Shown here piece after piece: positions 1 to 11,003 of a stretch of 64,000 nt of DNA. The position numbers and the translations under genes are program-made. The stretch spans positions 62,001 through 126,000 of the forward strand of contig JAOCPU010000068.1 of NCBI GenBank assembly GCA_035772785.1, given 5' to 3'. This DNA is from Phlebiopsis flavidoalba (taxonomy: Eukaryota; Basidiomycota; Agaricomycetes; Polyporales; Phanerochaetaceae). Under the pieces are notes generated by a model, which worked only from the letters and a program-made list of their open reading frames with translations, had not been told where the DNA came from and searched no databases. Numbering within the stretch: position 1 is the stretch's first letter; each line of letters begins with the position of its first letter.

Positions 1-239
1 TATACTACACTTGTGAGATCTACACTACCGGTCTACATGGACCTTTGAGGTCTCATTGTGTTGCCGTTGACTGCCCCTCGTTTATGTCTCTGTTCACCGT
101 GGTGTCGCGCCTTCGCTGACCACGTGTGTGGTGCCGTCACTGGCCACGTTGTATGTGGTTGTTGCTGTTCACTGTGTTGTCGTGTTGCCATTCTCTTCGT
201 TTTACGGTTGGTCTCGTTGACCGTCTCGAGGACCTCACT

Positions 240-570
240 GCCAGTGAGGCTGGCACCAGTTGGCTGCCGTCTCGTCGGTGGTTATCTTGCCGGTGCTGTC
301 TCGAGCGCTGGCTGTTTCGTCGGTGGACCAACTTGTTGGCGGGCCATTTTGTTGGCGGCCATTTTTGTTTGGCGGGCCCATCTGTTTGCTGGCCGTCTCG
401 TCGCTGGCTGTCTCTCATCGTCGGGGGGAGTTGTGCTTGGTGATTTGCTGTCTCGTCGCTGACTGTCTCATTGGCCGCCTCGTCGCCAGCTGTCTCATTG
501 GGGCCATCCTCGTCGCCAGCCGTCTCGCCGCCAGCTCGTTTGATGATGGTGATGTTGGTGGCGGGCTTCG
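240..570. repeat. degenerate GC/GT-rich short repeats
   Basis: The stretch repeats variants of a block reading gctgtctcgtcgctg about every 25-40 bases, and a second block built on ttggcgggccat occurs three times between about 330 and 385. Because the repeat is low in A and nearly free of stop codons, several frames stay open on both strands; these frames are a by-product of composition, not evidence of a gene. No promoter, intron or protein motif is visible. Confidence 0.6.
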
Positions 571-721
571 GTGTGCCTCGCCGTGCGACCTCGCCGTGCC
601 GTCACTGCTGCCGATCATCGTCGCTGGTGGCCTTGGAGGCTGTGCCGCTGTCTGTCAAGGTTCTCTGTCAAGGTCGTCGCCGGGTTCCTGGGCAGCCGTT
701 CGTCGCCGTCAGCTTGGCTGA

Positions 722-1082
722 GTCGCTGGCGGTGTTTCCGCGCCGTGCGTCGTTGGTGGTGCACCGCGCCTGGCCGTCTCGTGGAGCATTCGTCGCTGGA
801 GGTGTCCGCGCCGTGCGTCGTCGGTGGTGACACTGCGCCTGGCCGTCGCTTGCGGCGTTCTTTGCTGGGGGTGTCCTGCAGCGTTCTTCGTTGGTGGTGC
901 ACCGCGCCTTGCGTCACTGGTGGTACACCACGGCATTCTTCGCTGACGGTGTTTGTTTCGTGTCGTGTGTCGTTGGTGGTGCATGTGCGCCGTGCCTGGG
1001 CCATTCACTTGCGGTGTTCGTCGCTGGCGGTGTCCCGCGCCCGTGCATCGTTAGTGGTGCACCGCGCCTTGCGTCGCTGACA
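722..1082. repeat. imperfect tandem repeat, period about 70-80 bp
   Basis: A block beginning with variants of gtcgctggcggtg recurs at 722, 792, 861, 939 and 1020, giving spacings of 70, 69, 78 and 81. Each copy continues with variants of cgccgtgcgtcgttggtggtgcac. Copies have diverged by substitutions and small indels. Open frames cross it on both strands, but they carry no recognisable domain. It could be a subtelomeric or intergenic minisatellite, or a repeat within a coding region lying beyond the window. Confidence 0.7.
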
Positions 1083-4000
1083 TCCAGCGCTGTGCGCAGC
1101 GCGCACACTGTTGTGGGGATCGCCGCTGCACGGCAGCGAAGCGCCCTCATCGTCGCTACACAACAACCGTAGCGCAGCGAAGCATTCTTAAGCCGGCAGC
1201 TTTGCGCGTCCTGGCTGCCGTTCGCGTTCAGCGCGGGCCTGCCGAAAGTCCACACGGCGGGCTGTCCTTGGCACTTGGCCATAGCGGTGGGAGAGGCCCT
1301 AGATGGGTAAGATGGGTGTAGTGCTAGTGGTTTACTCACCTGGGGCCGTCGAGCTCGCACACTCGTCGCGTCGTCGCGACGGGCACGAACGACAAAAAGA
1401 AATGCTTCTACTCACCTTTCTTGGGAGGGTCTCAACGCTGCTGAAAGGCATCTGTGCGGAGCACTTGAGGCCGCGATTGCCAGAGCTCAGCTCGACGTGT
1501 GCGCGCGAGAGGGGACCACGCACATGTCCAACGATGGGACCGCCGACGTGGGCGTGCCGATCAAGACCACACACATTCCCAGCTTCTCACAACAATCCTT
1601 GAGGGGCGAGGTCGCCGGGATTGAAAAAGGACCGTCGTTGTGGGCGCCATGGGTCCTTGGTGCGCATGCTGGACAGCGCCGTACGGCGAGTGAGACGGGG
1701 GGGATCAAAAGGAAAGATATGAAAAGTGTTCAGAGACTTCCCAAGGAAGCCCCTGAACGAACGAAAGCGAGAGCAAGGTGGGCGGCCCGCCGTTCTCGTG
1801 AACGGTGGCGGAGGATGGTGGCGGAGGATGGGAGGTGATAGAGTCTTGCGGGCGCTTCGGATTGGGAACTCGATGCGCGGCAAGCGCCGGGGTTTCTTCC
1901 GAGGCTGCTCACTCGCTGAATAGAATGCTTGCGCGCGCTGCCTTGGTGTAAGCTCGGTTTTTGCCGCACGTGTGTGAGTATGTACAGTACCTTTCATACT
2001 CCAACACATCTTGGTCATACGAGGAATGCGGGGGACAGAGTGAACGCGTCACCGATGTCGCTTGAGCAAACACCCCGCGCGTGCCTGGCTGGCCAGGGTG
2101 GTACCGACGCGTCACAGTCGGTTCAGTTGTGACCATACGTCCCGTCTGCCACTGGTAGGTACCTATATTTTCCCACAAAATCATTAATTCTGAGTATTCT
2201 TATCGAGAGCCACATACACTCATTTCAGGTAGCAATGTGTGTTCACGGGATAGAGTCAGCGTAGGAAGCCCCTAGTGAATTACCAGTAAACATGTAAGTC
2301 AGTGCAAAAATAAACCATAAAATATTATTCATAAATCACGGTTCGAGCCAGTATTGGCCCGCATCCGCTAGTGCCGTCATAAGAGGCACCAAGGTCCGGC
2401 ATCGTCAGAGTGTGGACGGCGGAGGAGAACCGGAACCAGGCGGCGGGGGCGGCGCCGCTGCAAAGTGAATGGTGGAACATGAGCAGAAAAAATCCGACGA
2501 ACACCCAAGTCCGCTCACGGTTATCATTCGTCACAACGTATCTCTCCCGAAATAATCCAAATAGTCGGGGAACCGGTACGTTGCGTTGAGGCTAGAGGTT
2601 GTGTGGGCTTCTCCGCAGAGAAGATACAACTCCACTTAACGGTGTGTACAATGGGTTGGCAATGGTTTCCATTCAGGAACAGGGACGGGGATGCCGAGCG
2701 CAAAGGTGGTATCGGCCGTGATTTGCGCGCCGTCTTGGGGCGCAGTAGAGATGCTGCCCCGGACTGAGGATGGTGATGGGCTGGCCCTGGCGCTTGCTTT
2801 GTCGCTGCACCAGAGGCGAGACCCAGTTGCAGCCAGAGTGCGAAGAATGGACGAGAGGTGCATATGGGCAGATGTGGATGTGCTCGTCAACCCGACTGCC
2901 TGTGCTCGTGTCGGCCGTCCTTAAGTAAGGTGAATTTCTCCCGTCGCTGATTTCGCTCTCTGGCGACTAGAGCAGCGCGCATCAGGAGCGGGCATGTCAT
3001 CCCGGCTGGTGAGCGATACTTTCTATAGCATGTGCCTCAGACCAGTGCAACGGGGGAAGAATCAACGAACTCCCTTTGGGCGTGTTATGGAGAGCAGACG
3101 GCGTCGGACATGTATCAGGGCGGATTGTCGAAGAATAGGCGCCTTTTCGCAAGGGAGTGTGCAGGTTTAAATCGCTAGTTTGTGGATTTTTGAGATGGAC
3201 AGTCGTACGCAAGTTTGTTGAAGATTCAAAAACAAACATACCTCGATGGCAGAGTTGCCATGAGCTTTAAAGCGTTTGCGTTGTACGCTGTAGAGCAGAG
3301 CTCCTCGACGTACCACGTGGTGTGAGGCCATTGACAGCAGTCTTCGCGATTTTATGACTGACGATTCCGTAAGTGGCTGGGTCGCTTGCAGCGGCTAGGC
3401 GTACGGTGTTGATGGCTAGGCTAATAATGCGCTGAGACCAAATCATGTGGCGCCATGTAGGATGACACTAACGTCGTAAGTGAGCCAGGCACATGCATCC
3501 CATGTGGGTACTAAGACGTACATACTTGCATCTACGACACGACATGTTTGACACTGAGGTAACAATGGGGACCATAGCCGTAGCTCGGTACCGCGCAGCC
3601 AGCGACTCTTTGGTGAGAACCCACCTGTCACGTTCAACCGAGGTGTTTCGCGACTGCGACATTGCATCCGAATCTTGCAAGGGAAAACGTAGTAGAGCCA
3701 ACTGCTGCGCCTCCATTCGTTCTCTGTAGGAGCGCTATTCCCATTGTGTAACCCATTTCTACTCTCCTAGTAAGCATGTTAGTCACAACTCCGCTTACCT
3801 GCTTCTCCATCAATAGGTACTTGCACACAAAGCCGAGATCTTGAAGTCTGGAGACTGGGACCGGCACGAAGATACGCCAAATGTTGATATCGTTATGATA
3901 TTCTCTAGATGTGATGTTCCCACACAGTATGTAACCTTAGTAAGCCCAGACCAGCCCAGTTCCATGCCTTGAGAGATAGTCAGTGTGACATGGTGGCCCA

Positions 4001-4100
4001 AAATGATACGGACAATAAATGGGCGTACATGATATCAATATAACCTGGTTCTAAAAATACAATTTCCCGCTATTGATACAGTCGAGTGAGTAGGAATCAT
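1083..4100. other. no recognisable gene; weak coding-like stretches
   Basis: I see no protein I can name here. Minus-strand frames at 2636-2890, 2997-3239 and 3634-3867 have protein-like composition, and the last is followed by splice-like signals (a GTAAGC donor and a CTAG acceptor about 30 bases apart), but no continuous gene could be followed. The rest reads as ordinary intergenic DNA. Confidence 0.4.
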
Positions 4101-4117
4101 GCGTTGCTTGCATTTAT

Positions 4118-4498
4118 TTTCGCTTTCGGCAGTCACTGAGAAAACATTGAGCGCAGGATCATCATGTTTCAGGTGAAACAAAAGCAAACCCCATGGCCTT
4201 CTGTCCCATCGGACACTGCTGCTTCGAAGCAGCAGTGCCGATCCACTTCAAAAGACAGTGCATGTGAAATACGTGGCTGCATTCACCCCAGACTAAAGTC
4301 GTTAGCCATGAGGAGGGGAAAAGACGCGACGAAGCTCACTAAGGGACAGTCATCTCCTGGCATCTTACACGAGGGGCAGCATCCTTCATAGGGTACACGA
4401 CATATACCGCATACGTCGCCCTCTTCGTCGGTTTCGGTAGTACCAGTGTCCCATCGCCAATGTGCTATCGCGTGCCAATTCTTTATGGTCACTTTCAT
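4118..4498 (-). CDS. APC11: anaphase-promoting complex subunit 11 (RING-H2)
   Basis: Encodes the catalytic RING-H2 subunit of the anaphase-promoting complex, the nuclear E3 ubiquitin ligase that recruits an E2 and drives exit from mitosis and meiosis. The first exon starts at the ATG at 4498 with MKVTIKNWHAIAHWRWD, then an acidic insert, then DVCGICRVPYEG and CPSCKMPGDDCPL, the first zinc ligands. A 40-50 bp intron (GTGAGC to TTTAG, about 4268-4315) separates exon 2, which carries VWGECSHVFHMHCLLKW and TAASKQQCPM, the His and Cys ligands. One G appears to be missing at the donor side of the first intron. One extra base follows CPM; shifting frame there restores RRPW, a typical APC11 ending, and a possible second intron leads to a short tail near 4120. 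Length, about 90 residues, fits the family. The 3' end is approximate. Confidence 0.88.
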
Positions 4499-4553
4499 GT
4501 TGATAAGAGGTCTGCTAGATGACGGTGGAAGGCAACCTCAGAACCGCGTCAAG

Positions 4554-4567
4554 ACACGTGCACGTGT
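4554..4567. promoter_or_regulatory. double E-box palindrome upstream of APC11
   Basis: ACACGTGCACGTGT is a perfect 14-base palindrome made of two abutting CACGTG E-boxes. It ends 56 bases upstream of the APC11 start codon. CACGTG is the site of bHLH factors such as Pho4, Cbf1 and SREBP types. A role in APC11 expression is inferred from position only. Confidence 0.45.
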
Positions 4568-4829
4568 TGAGCGCCAGGAACCCCGGGTACTCCTGCGGTG
4601 TCTCGGGGTCGGCGCGCCACGAAGCCGTCGTCCCGGGAGCCCCCCACTGTGGTGGTCTTCCTCTAGTCCTCCATGTCTGAGTAACTTTCTGAGATTAGCT
4701 CTGGCTTGATTGAACGCAAATTTGCTGTGTGAAAACTCCCGGGTATGGGTTTCGAAAGGCTGAGAGCTGAAAGGAGCTAAAGGGGACAGGTTCGGCGGGC
4801 GTTGTCCTCCGCGACGATAATGTGACATG

Positions 4830-6029
4830 GTGCGCTGATCTACAAATGCGAACCCCGCGCATTTTCATCATCTGCGTGTGACTCGTGAGTCAACATTCCA
4901 TAGCTGACCATGAGAAGTGTTTCTAACAAATCACTCTTATATTACCCATATGGCCCCAACATCACTATTTCCTTCTATTCGTTGGGGCGTGTTACTTACC
5001 CTTGCCAGCGTAGACTCCCTCCTTATATATCGCCGGCGATTCCGAGAGAAAATCTTTCTTCGGGGTAACACGGGGGTTCACTCGATCCTCTTCCTTGAGA
5101 CAGCGACCACGGCTTCTTCACCTCGGTACCCCGTTCCGCTCTCGGATGTGACGGAGCGCTCATTGTGTAAAGGGCATTAAATCGCACGGCTCTTGGGCCA
5201 AGAGGCAGAGGACGTGGGCTCATCATACCCCAGCTTGCAAGCCCCGTAGATAAGTAGTGTCTAGGCTCAGCAGCGGTTTTGTTTCAATTTCCACCTCAGT
5301 GGCCCGACTAAGTTAGCACCCGAGATGGCCGGCCACTGGGCTCTTCGCAGTTCGAGTTGACTGGTCGGTACCGGTCAGTGCTGAGGTCGATAGCCTCACT
5401 ATGGGGCTGAGCGCGAGTAGAATTAGTCCGAAATGTGGATGAAAATCACTTATTCAGCCCGGATGCCCAGACAGCTTTCATATGGGTTTTCGTAGCCGTT
5501 CTCATATCTTTTATCTACGCTGGCAAGGCCCGTGCCGTGTCCAGGTCTGTTTGAATAAAGCTTTCTTCCGTTGGAGCCCGTCGAATTCAAAGCCGCGCGG
5601 AGCGAAGCGGAGACGTGTTTCTTGTCTTGCTTCAAGCTGTCCCTTGCCCGGTAATGTTCCTCGTTGATGGGAAAACACACCGCTTTCGTTTCTGCTGGTT
5701 TGTATAGAAACCTATGCTCGTTGACGGACACCCTTGCAAAGTTGAGAACGAACGAAATGTTTGGCCGCCAAAACATCGGTGCAGATACATCATTCTACTA
5801 TTCTATCTATGTCTAGCCGTCGCGTCCGGCTCCTGCCATACATTCACTAAACAAATAAACCCGCTCGAAAAACGAAACAAGAGACAATGTCTAAGGCTCG
5901 AAGCGCATGGTGACTTTCGTTGTGATTGTCCTTTTAGGACATGTTGACAGGGACGGACGTGACACCTATTTCTTGGACGACATGCCCCTTCATCAATGTT
6001 AGCATTCCGGTCAAGTCAAAACTTCAACT
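4830..6029. other. no recognisable gene
   Basis: Nothing here can be named. A minus-strand frame at 5450-5776 (108 codons) has a protein-like charge pattern but no motif, no clear start context and no splice signals that extend it. It may be part of the transcript of the secreted-protein gene upstream on the same strand, or chance. Confidence 0.35.
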
Positions 6030-6505
6030 TGGTCAGCGTACCGGGCAACCGTTGAACGTTTCAACCACAGTCACATATACCGGTGAGTCGGATGATATAC
6101 CAGCAGGGACCGTGAGTTCGGTCGGAGGCGACGTGCCCTGTCGGCGGTAAACCTGATCATGGAGGTGAGCCCTCGGTAAAATCCAAACACAGTGCCGCTT
6201 ACCAAAGTTTGCAACGGTGAACGTGCCAAAATTATGTAATGCAGATGCGATATCTCCCGTGGAGTCAACGTCTTCAATAGTAGGCGCATCGGCGCCGTTG
6301 GTCAAGAAGACTTTGAAATTGTTGTACCCCTCTTCGCACCAGTTTGACGATTGTGTAGCTGAAGGGGATGGCTGCCGCAGGTATCCCACAGTGCGTTTTG
6401 CTGTCGGTGCCCTCGATGGTACCCATGAATGGACTCTCGACGGGTGCGCTATTTTGCTGGTGCCAATGCGGCCAGTATGGGGAGAATGGCGAGGATGAAC
6501 TGCAT
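6030..6505 (-). CDS. small secreted protein, unidentified
   Basis: I do not recognise the family. The ATG at 6505 begins a textbook signal peptide, MQFILAILPILAALAPA, which then runs into a stop; shifting frame by one base continues with SAPVESPFMGTIEGTDSKTH and, after another shift, with YNNFKVFLTNGADAPTIEDV and a tail containing LTVPAGISSDSPVYVTVV. The three pieces read as one secreted protein of about 150 residues broken by small indels. A GTAAGC donor near 6206 suggests an intron, but none of the acceptors keeps the best downstream frame. A TATTTATA element lies about 80 bases upstream. The 3' end is uncertain. The signal peptide is seen directly; the joining of the pieces is inference. 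Confidence 0.5.
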
Positions 6506-6639
6506 ATTGAGGGAGTTCTGTTTGGCGATGACCGTAGGCACTGGGGGCTGGGGGCAGCTTGCAGGTCGGACATCTCAGTGCACATCGTATAAATACGATT
6601 CTAATGCCTCTATGAGAAAATTCAACTGCGGCTGCACAC

Positions 6640-7809
6640 ATTAACCTTTCGTTCTACTGAATGCTGAATGGTCTCGCTCACCCTCCCCCATAGTTCTCGC
6701 ATGATTCGAACGAACCGGGCTCAAGCACAGAGCGTTCGGCACGGTCGGACACGTCCGGCTTCAGACAGTCTTGTTCATCGACTGGCGGTGGGCCATGTGC
6801 AAACATTGGACGCGCGATAGATGTCCAAACACGGCGAACTCAGGGTTTTGCACTTCCTTTCTACAGCAGGGCCCGCCCCTACCTCGTAGGGGCTCTAGGC
6901 GTGGCTTCAAAACGGAACGTGTTACCATACTAAGCCCTGTGACAAGTGCGCTGAGCAGCTCGCTCGCACTCACGCCAACCATACCCCCTTGCCCTGTCAA
7001 TCTCAGGGCACATCTCGTGCGAGAGCGCGATGTGATTGGTACGAACAGAGCGGAACGGGTAGCCTGCATCTCTGATGTCTGACAGTAAGCATCATGTTCC
7101 GTTTATGCCGACCTAGGCTACTATTTTGAAAGAAGAGAACGTGAACCTTCCTTGGCCACCAAGCCCGTTCAACTCCACGCTCGCGCAATCCATGACGAGT
7201 CTGGGTGGTAGTCCCAGGCGGAAGGCTGCTCTGGACTTTGGTGTAGGAGAAAGCCCGGTACATTCTTACACGGAAGGACCAGATCCGCCGATATTCTCAG
7301 GCTGGCGGCTCAAATGGTCTACTTGCAATGCTATTGGTGCGTGATGGTTCTTCGTTCTTTGTCAGTCTTGGAGGGGGCCGCCCGATGGGGCGGACGCCAC
7401 CTTTTGATTTTCCCACATAGGCTCGCCGGCCCGTAACGATTGTAACTTCTTGGATCGTCCCTTCGCCGAATGAATGCATGGGTCATTCGTAGACTGCCTT
7501 CGTCTATTATACTTCAGAGGTTGTCGGGTCGTGGAACGGAACCGTCAGGTCCCACCGCATTACAAGCGACATATCCTGTGACACGAAGCCCCCGCTCGAA
7601 AACGGAACGCAAGTCATGTTTCTTGTCTGTTGATGCGCGGTACACGCTCGGCACTGAGTCTGGGGGGGGCGCACCGTGTCGGAGGAGTGATACTGTCCGT
7701 CGCGGAAATACGCTTTATTTCCCGCAGCCGCAATGCTACGTGTATGTGTACAATAGGTTTTCGATTTTAAGGATATTTCCAACTCGCTCTGACAACTAGT
7801 TTGGGCCAA
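6640..7809. other. no recognisable gene
   Basis: Short frames on both strands (for example 6771-7082 plus and 7507-7809 minus) lack motifs and do not join through splice signals. I see nothing that supports a gene. Confidence 0.4.
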
Positions 7810-8119
7810 GGCATTTTCATGACACTAAGTACGACGAAATATACCTTATATGTCGAGCAACATGTTTACTAATGAAGCCTCTACAAAGTATGTCTGCACT
7901 CGTAATTTGATTCAGACTGTGGACTATCGTTTTTAGAGGGGTACGACTCGGAGCCAACACCTGAGTCATCTACCGTCCTTACTCATGATACGCCTCCATG
8001 CTGTTTGCCTTGGTCTAGTTGTTCCAAGCCGTGTGTGGGGCTATGCGAGAGCGGAGACGAAAACAGAACTTGGCCGACTAGGTATCGATTCCTCGGAAAA
8101 GAAGTGAGATACGTAGTAT

Positions 8120-8700
8120 CGTCGTCATCCTTATCCAGTATCTGTGGAGAGTTTAAGAAGTTACTTACCGTCTTTGGCAGCGTAGCTTCCCAAAATGTTC
8201 ACAATGCCGCCAGCCACCTCCATTTCATTGGGATGATATGAGAGGCTCACATAAATCGCATCACTTATGAGTATAGCGGTCTTTCTTCCTGCTACAGGGT
8301 CTGGAGATGAGCACGCGTATAGTTTGTTGCCTTCTCTGGATAATGCCGGCCATGATCACATTCAACTTCATTCGTCGCCTTCCCCTGCCCGTCAACACAG
8401 CGAATAGTCGAAGTGATTATATAGAGCCAACCTGCCATTATAACCTTCCGTAGGAAAATGCGCATGCGTCGTCTATGGTTGAGATAATTCAATACAACGC
8501 TGAAAATTGTCTGTCTCCAATATATCATGGATGCACCCAGGCCGTATACAAGCCATAATCCACGGCAATCGGGTTCCTTTTCTACTCTCTTCTTGGGTGC
8601 ATTGAAAAACGGCAGCCTCCAATATTTTCTTCGGGGTCGTGTGAGGATGTAGAAAGTTTTGGTGCGAAGTCAGAAAACGCAGAACAATCGAACGCCATTC
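8120..8700 (-). CDS. unidentified gene fragment with possible mini-intron
   Basis: Not recognised. The minus strand from about 8690 opens with MAFDCSAFSDFAPKLSTSS and continues in changing frames to AGRKTAILISDAIYVSLSYH and EMEVAGGIVNILGSYAAKD, a smooth and protein-like stretch ending at 8169. Immediately after it comes GTAAGT, then CTTAAAC and CACAG, within only 27 bases (8142-8168); removing these leaves a few codons and a stop near 8130. The middle of the gene is broken by stops in every frame. It may be a small conserved protein of roughly 150-190 residues. Only the last 45 codons are well supported. Confidence 0.35.
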
Positions 8701-8779
8701 TATCCCTTGATATGCTAAGACTTTTTCGATAAATAACTTAGCTTGCTTGTGTCAGAAATGAATCGGGGGACACAGTCAG

Positions 8780-10600
8780 AGACTATGTAACTAATTCACA
8801 ACTCCATTGCTTTCAAGGATCGGAGCGTTACACGCGGAGATCAACTGAAGAATTGTAATTGCATTACAGTGTATCGAAGGCCATCGTGTTCCCTCCTTTC
8901 GTCCTTTCCTAAACGCTCATTGCCATTTGAGTAGGCTCCTGAACCGGCGCGGCCTATTCATTTGACGTTGACAGAACTTACGACCTATGGCGAGCTATGC
9001 TAAGTGTCAGACCGCCGCATTAATGATGATATGTATGCGTCATCAGTGAAGATGTCTCAAAACTCACGCGCACCTTGTGTGCGCTAGTCCGTGGGTAGTC
9101 GTCGCAACAAATAACGACATGTGTCAAACGAACCCGACGACCGTCGTATGTCCCGGTAGCGGGCGTGGAACAAAATACATTGTAGACCGTGGCCACAACG
9201 TGTCCCAGACTGTTTGTGTAGTTGATGGTAAAATTGTGATACCATGTAAGTTCACGGTTAGGCGAATAGAACGCGAACCTCTCCACTTACAATCCGTCTG
9301 ATGTCCGGGCTTCCAGGAAAATGACAGCATTTGATATGTAATAGCGAGCACTAAAATAGGACGTAGCGGTCATAGTACCATGGGCAACGTCTCGTCTTGA
9401 GGTACTGTGCGTCTATACCGTGCCATCCTATCTCACCATCCTCGGGGTAGTTGCCAGTGCATTTCCTGCAAAATGTCAGTAGCAGTTTTTTGGATGCGCA
9501 GGGGTGCCGCCCGCCTCTTGGCACTTCTTAGCCCTGGAAGCATAGTCATTCCTGATGAGGACACGAGCGTCGGCTCAGGAGAAAGCTTTCCATTGCAGTT
9601 CTTGCGGTCCCAGAGTGGTTGAACCACTGTGCACCCAGGCTATCACACGCCTGTAGACGTGTACATTCTCTCGACACGAACCAAACGGTCGACAATCTTA
9701 CACTCTACGCACCAGTTCATCGATTACTTGTTCTACTCCGAAGTGTTTTCATATAGTCAATAAATCCCAGTAAGTTCTTCGCACAATTTTACTAGAGCAA
9801 AAAAAAAACCGTTTGGGCCACCATTCCGCCAGATGTGACTGACCGTCGACGCAGGCACACCGCCTCATCCCGGGCTTGATTATGCCAGATCTCGCCTTAG
9901 AAGAAAGGAGCGCCGACATACTATTGGCTACAATAAGTAGGACCATAGAATGGGATGTCTTGTGAGTACTGTATCCTAGCACAATGGCGCCAGAGTGGCC
10001 CTTGAACAGAGCCTGACGGATCCTACTAAATACGCGATTGCTGTTCGAAGAACATGGATTTTCAGCGGATGAAGGAGAGGCGTTTATTCCTGACATGACA
10101 TCGTCCGCGAGCCAGATGTGAACTCACCGGTACTCGACGACTCTTGGAGAACGACCATTCCTAAATATGTCTACGCAAAGCCGTTTGGAGGGCATTAAAG
10201 AGCCATAGTTTTCACGCTGTGGACCGCAGTGGACTGGCACGAAATCTCACAAATAATGGTCCATATTATTCCGTACCCTTCCGAAGCTCAACACGAATGA
10301 CTGGGCCGGCATTATGAGCCAGTGATAAGGAGGCAGCGCCCGCCTGCTCTGGCGTACGGTGCTGTTGATGTATAATTTCACACAAAGCCCGGAAGGCGCG
10401 GTGTAGTGAGGATAGATCGTTTGTCTCCCTCCTGGTTTTTGCCGTATGGCTTGGCCTCCCCAAAGTCGATGCTAGTTAGTCCGTGAGGGGATCGTTCGCT
10501 GGGGTGTGGGGGGTGCATCAACCCCGGGGACTGCAGAAAGCCGTCGTAGGTTTGTACCCACTGAGGTACGTGTACCTCGTGTATAGTAATCTTGAGTAAA
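8780..10600. other. no confident gene; weak minus-strand coding signal
   Basis: Minus-strand frames at 9020-9286, 9433-9627, 9749-10096 and 10266-10463 have protein-like composition. The 9020-9286 frame contains NFTINYTNS-type glycosylation sequons and the 10266-10463 frame an amphipathic stretch HRAFRALCEIIHQQHRTPEQ. None matches a family I know and they could not be joined. Confidence 0.3.
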
Positions 10601-10639
10601 AATTGAGACTATGGGCACCGAAGGCTAGATGTAACGTAC

Positions 10640-10907
10640 CGTCTTGTCACGTATCGCCCTTCTCCGCCGTAGACCACTTGAACTCCAGATGTTCTGCTTG
10701 GTACTAAACCAGATTGTCTTGCTTTCACAAGAGCGCGTATCTTGGTGCAAAATATATCCCGTAAACCAAATCAGAAGAATGGCTACGACACCAATGCCGA
10801 TGAAGAACACAGCACATCCAGGGGGGCAGCCGGCGAGAATCGTCCGGAACTGGCGTTGGTGCAGTGCATCCCAGACGGTAGGGGTTTGATGGATCCTTTT
10901 TGGGTGC
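10640..10907 (-). CDS. small single-pass membrane protein, unidentified
   Basis: Starts at the ATG at 10907 with MAPKKDPSNPYRLGCTAPTP, a hydrophilic N-terminus, then after a proline pair a strong membrane segment CAVFFIGIGVVAILLIWFTG and a short charged tail. The frame breaks at a run of six C on the coding strand (10811-10816); with five, the two halves join without a stop, so I treat them as one gene of about 60-95 codons. A GTGAAAG donor after the membrane segment may begin an intron, so the C-terminus is open. Its start codon faces that of UTP18 across about 100 bp, suggesting a shared promoter. Function unknown; small tail-anchored or mitochondrial inner-membrane proteins look like this. 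Confidence 0.5.
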
Positions 10908-11003
10908 CATGGCGGGAGGGTCGAAAGTGCGTTTCGTGCTAGTGAGCCTCACATACTTTCCGCAAAAGTGGTCCTGGGGGGCCAGCCCCATCACGGTCAG
11001 CCC

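Noticed and set aside
240..1082. CRISPR-like array
   Set aside because: Repeats are degenerate and contiguous, with no unique spacers, and the context is eukaryotic.
7507..7809. Minus-strand 100-codon frame as a gene
   Set aside because: No motif, start context or splice continuation.
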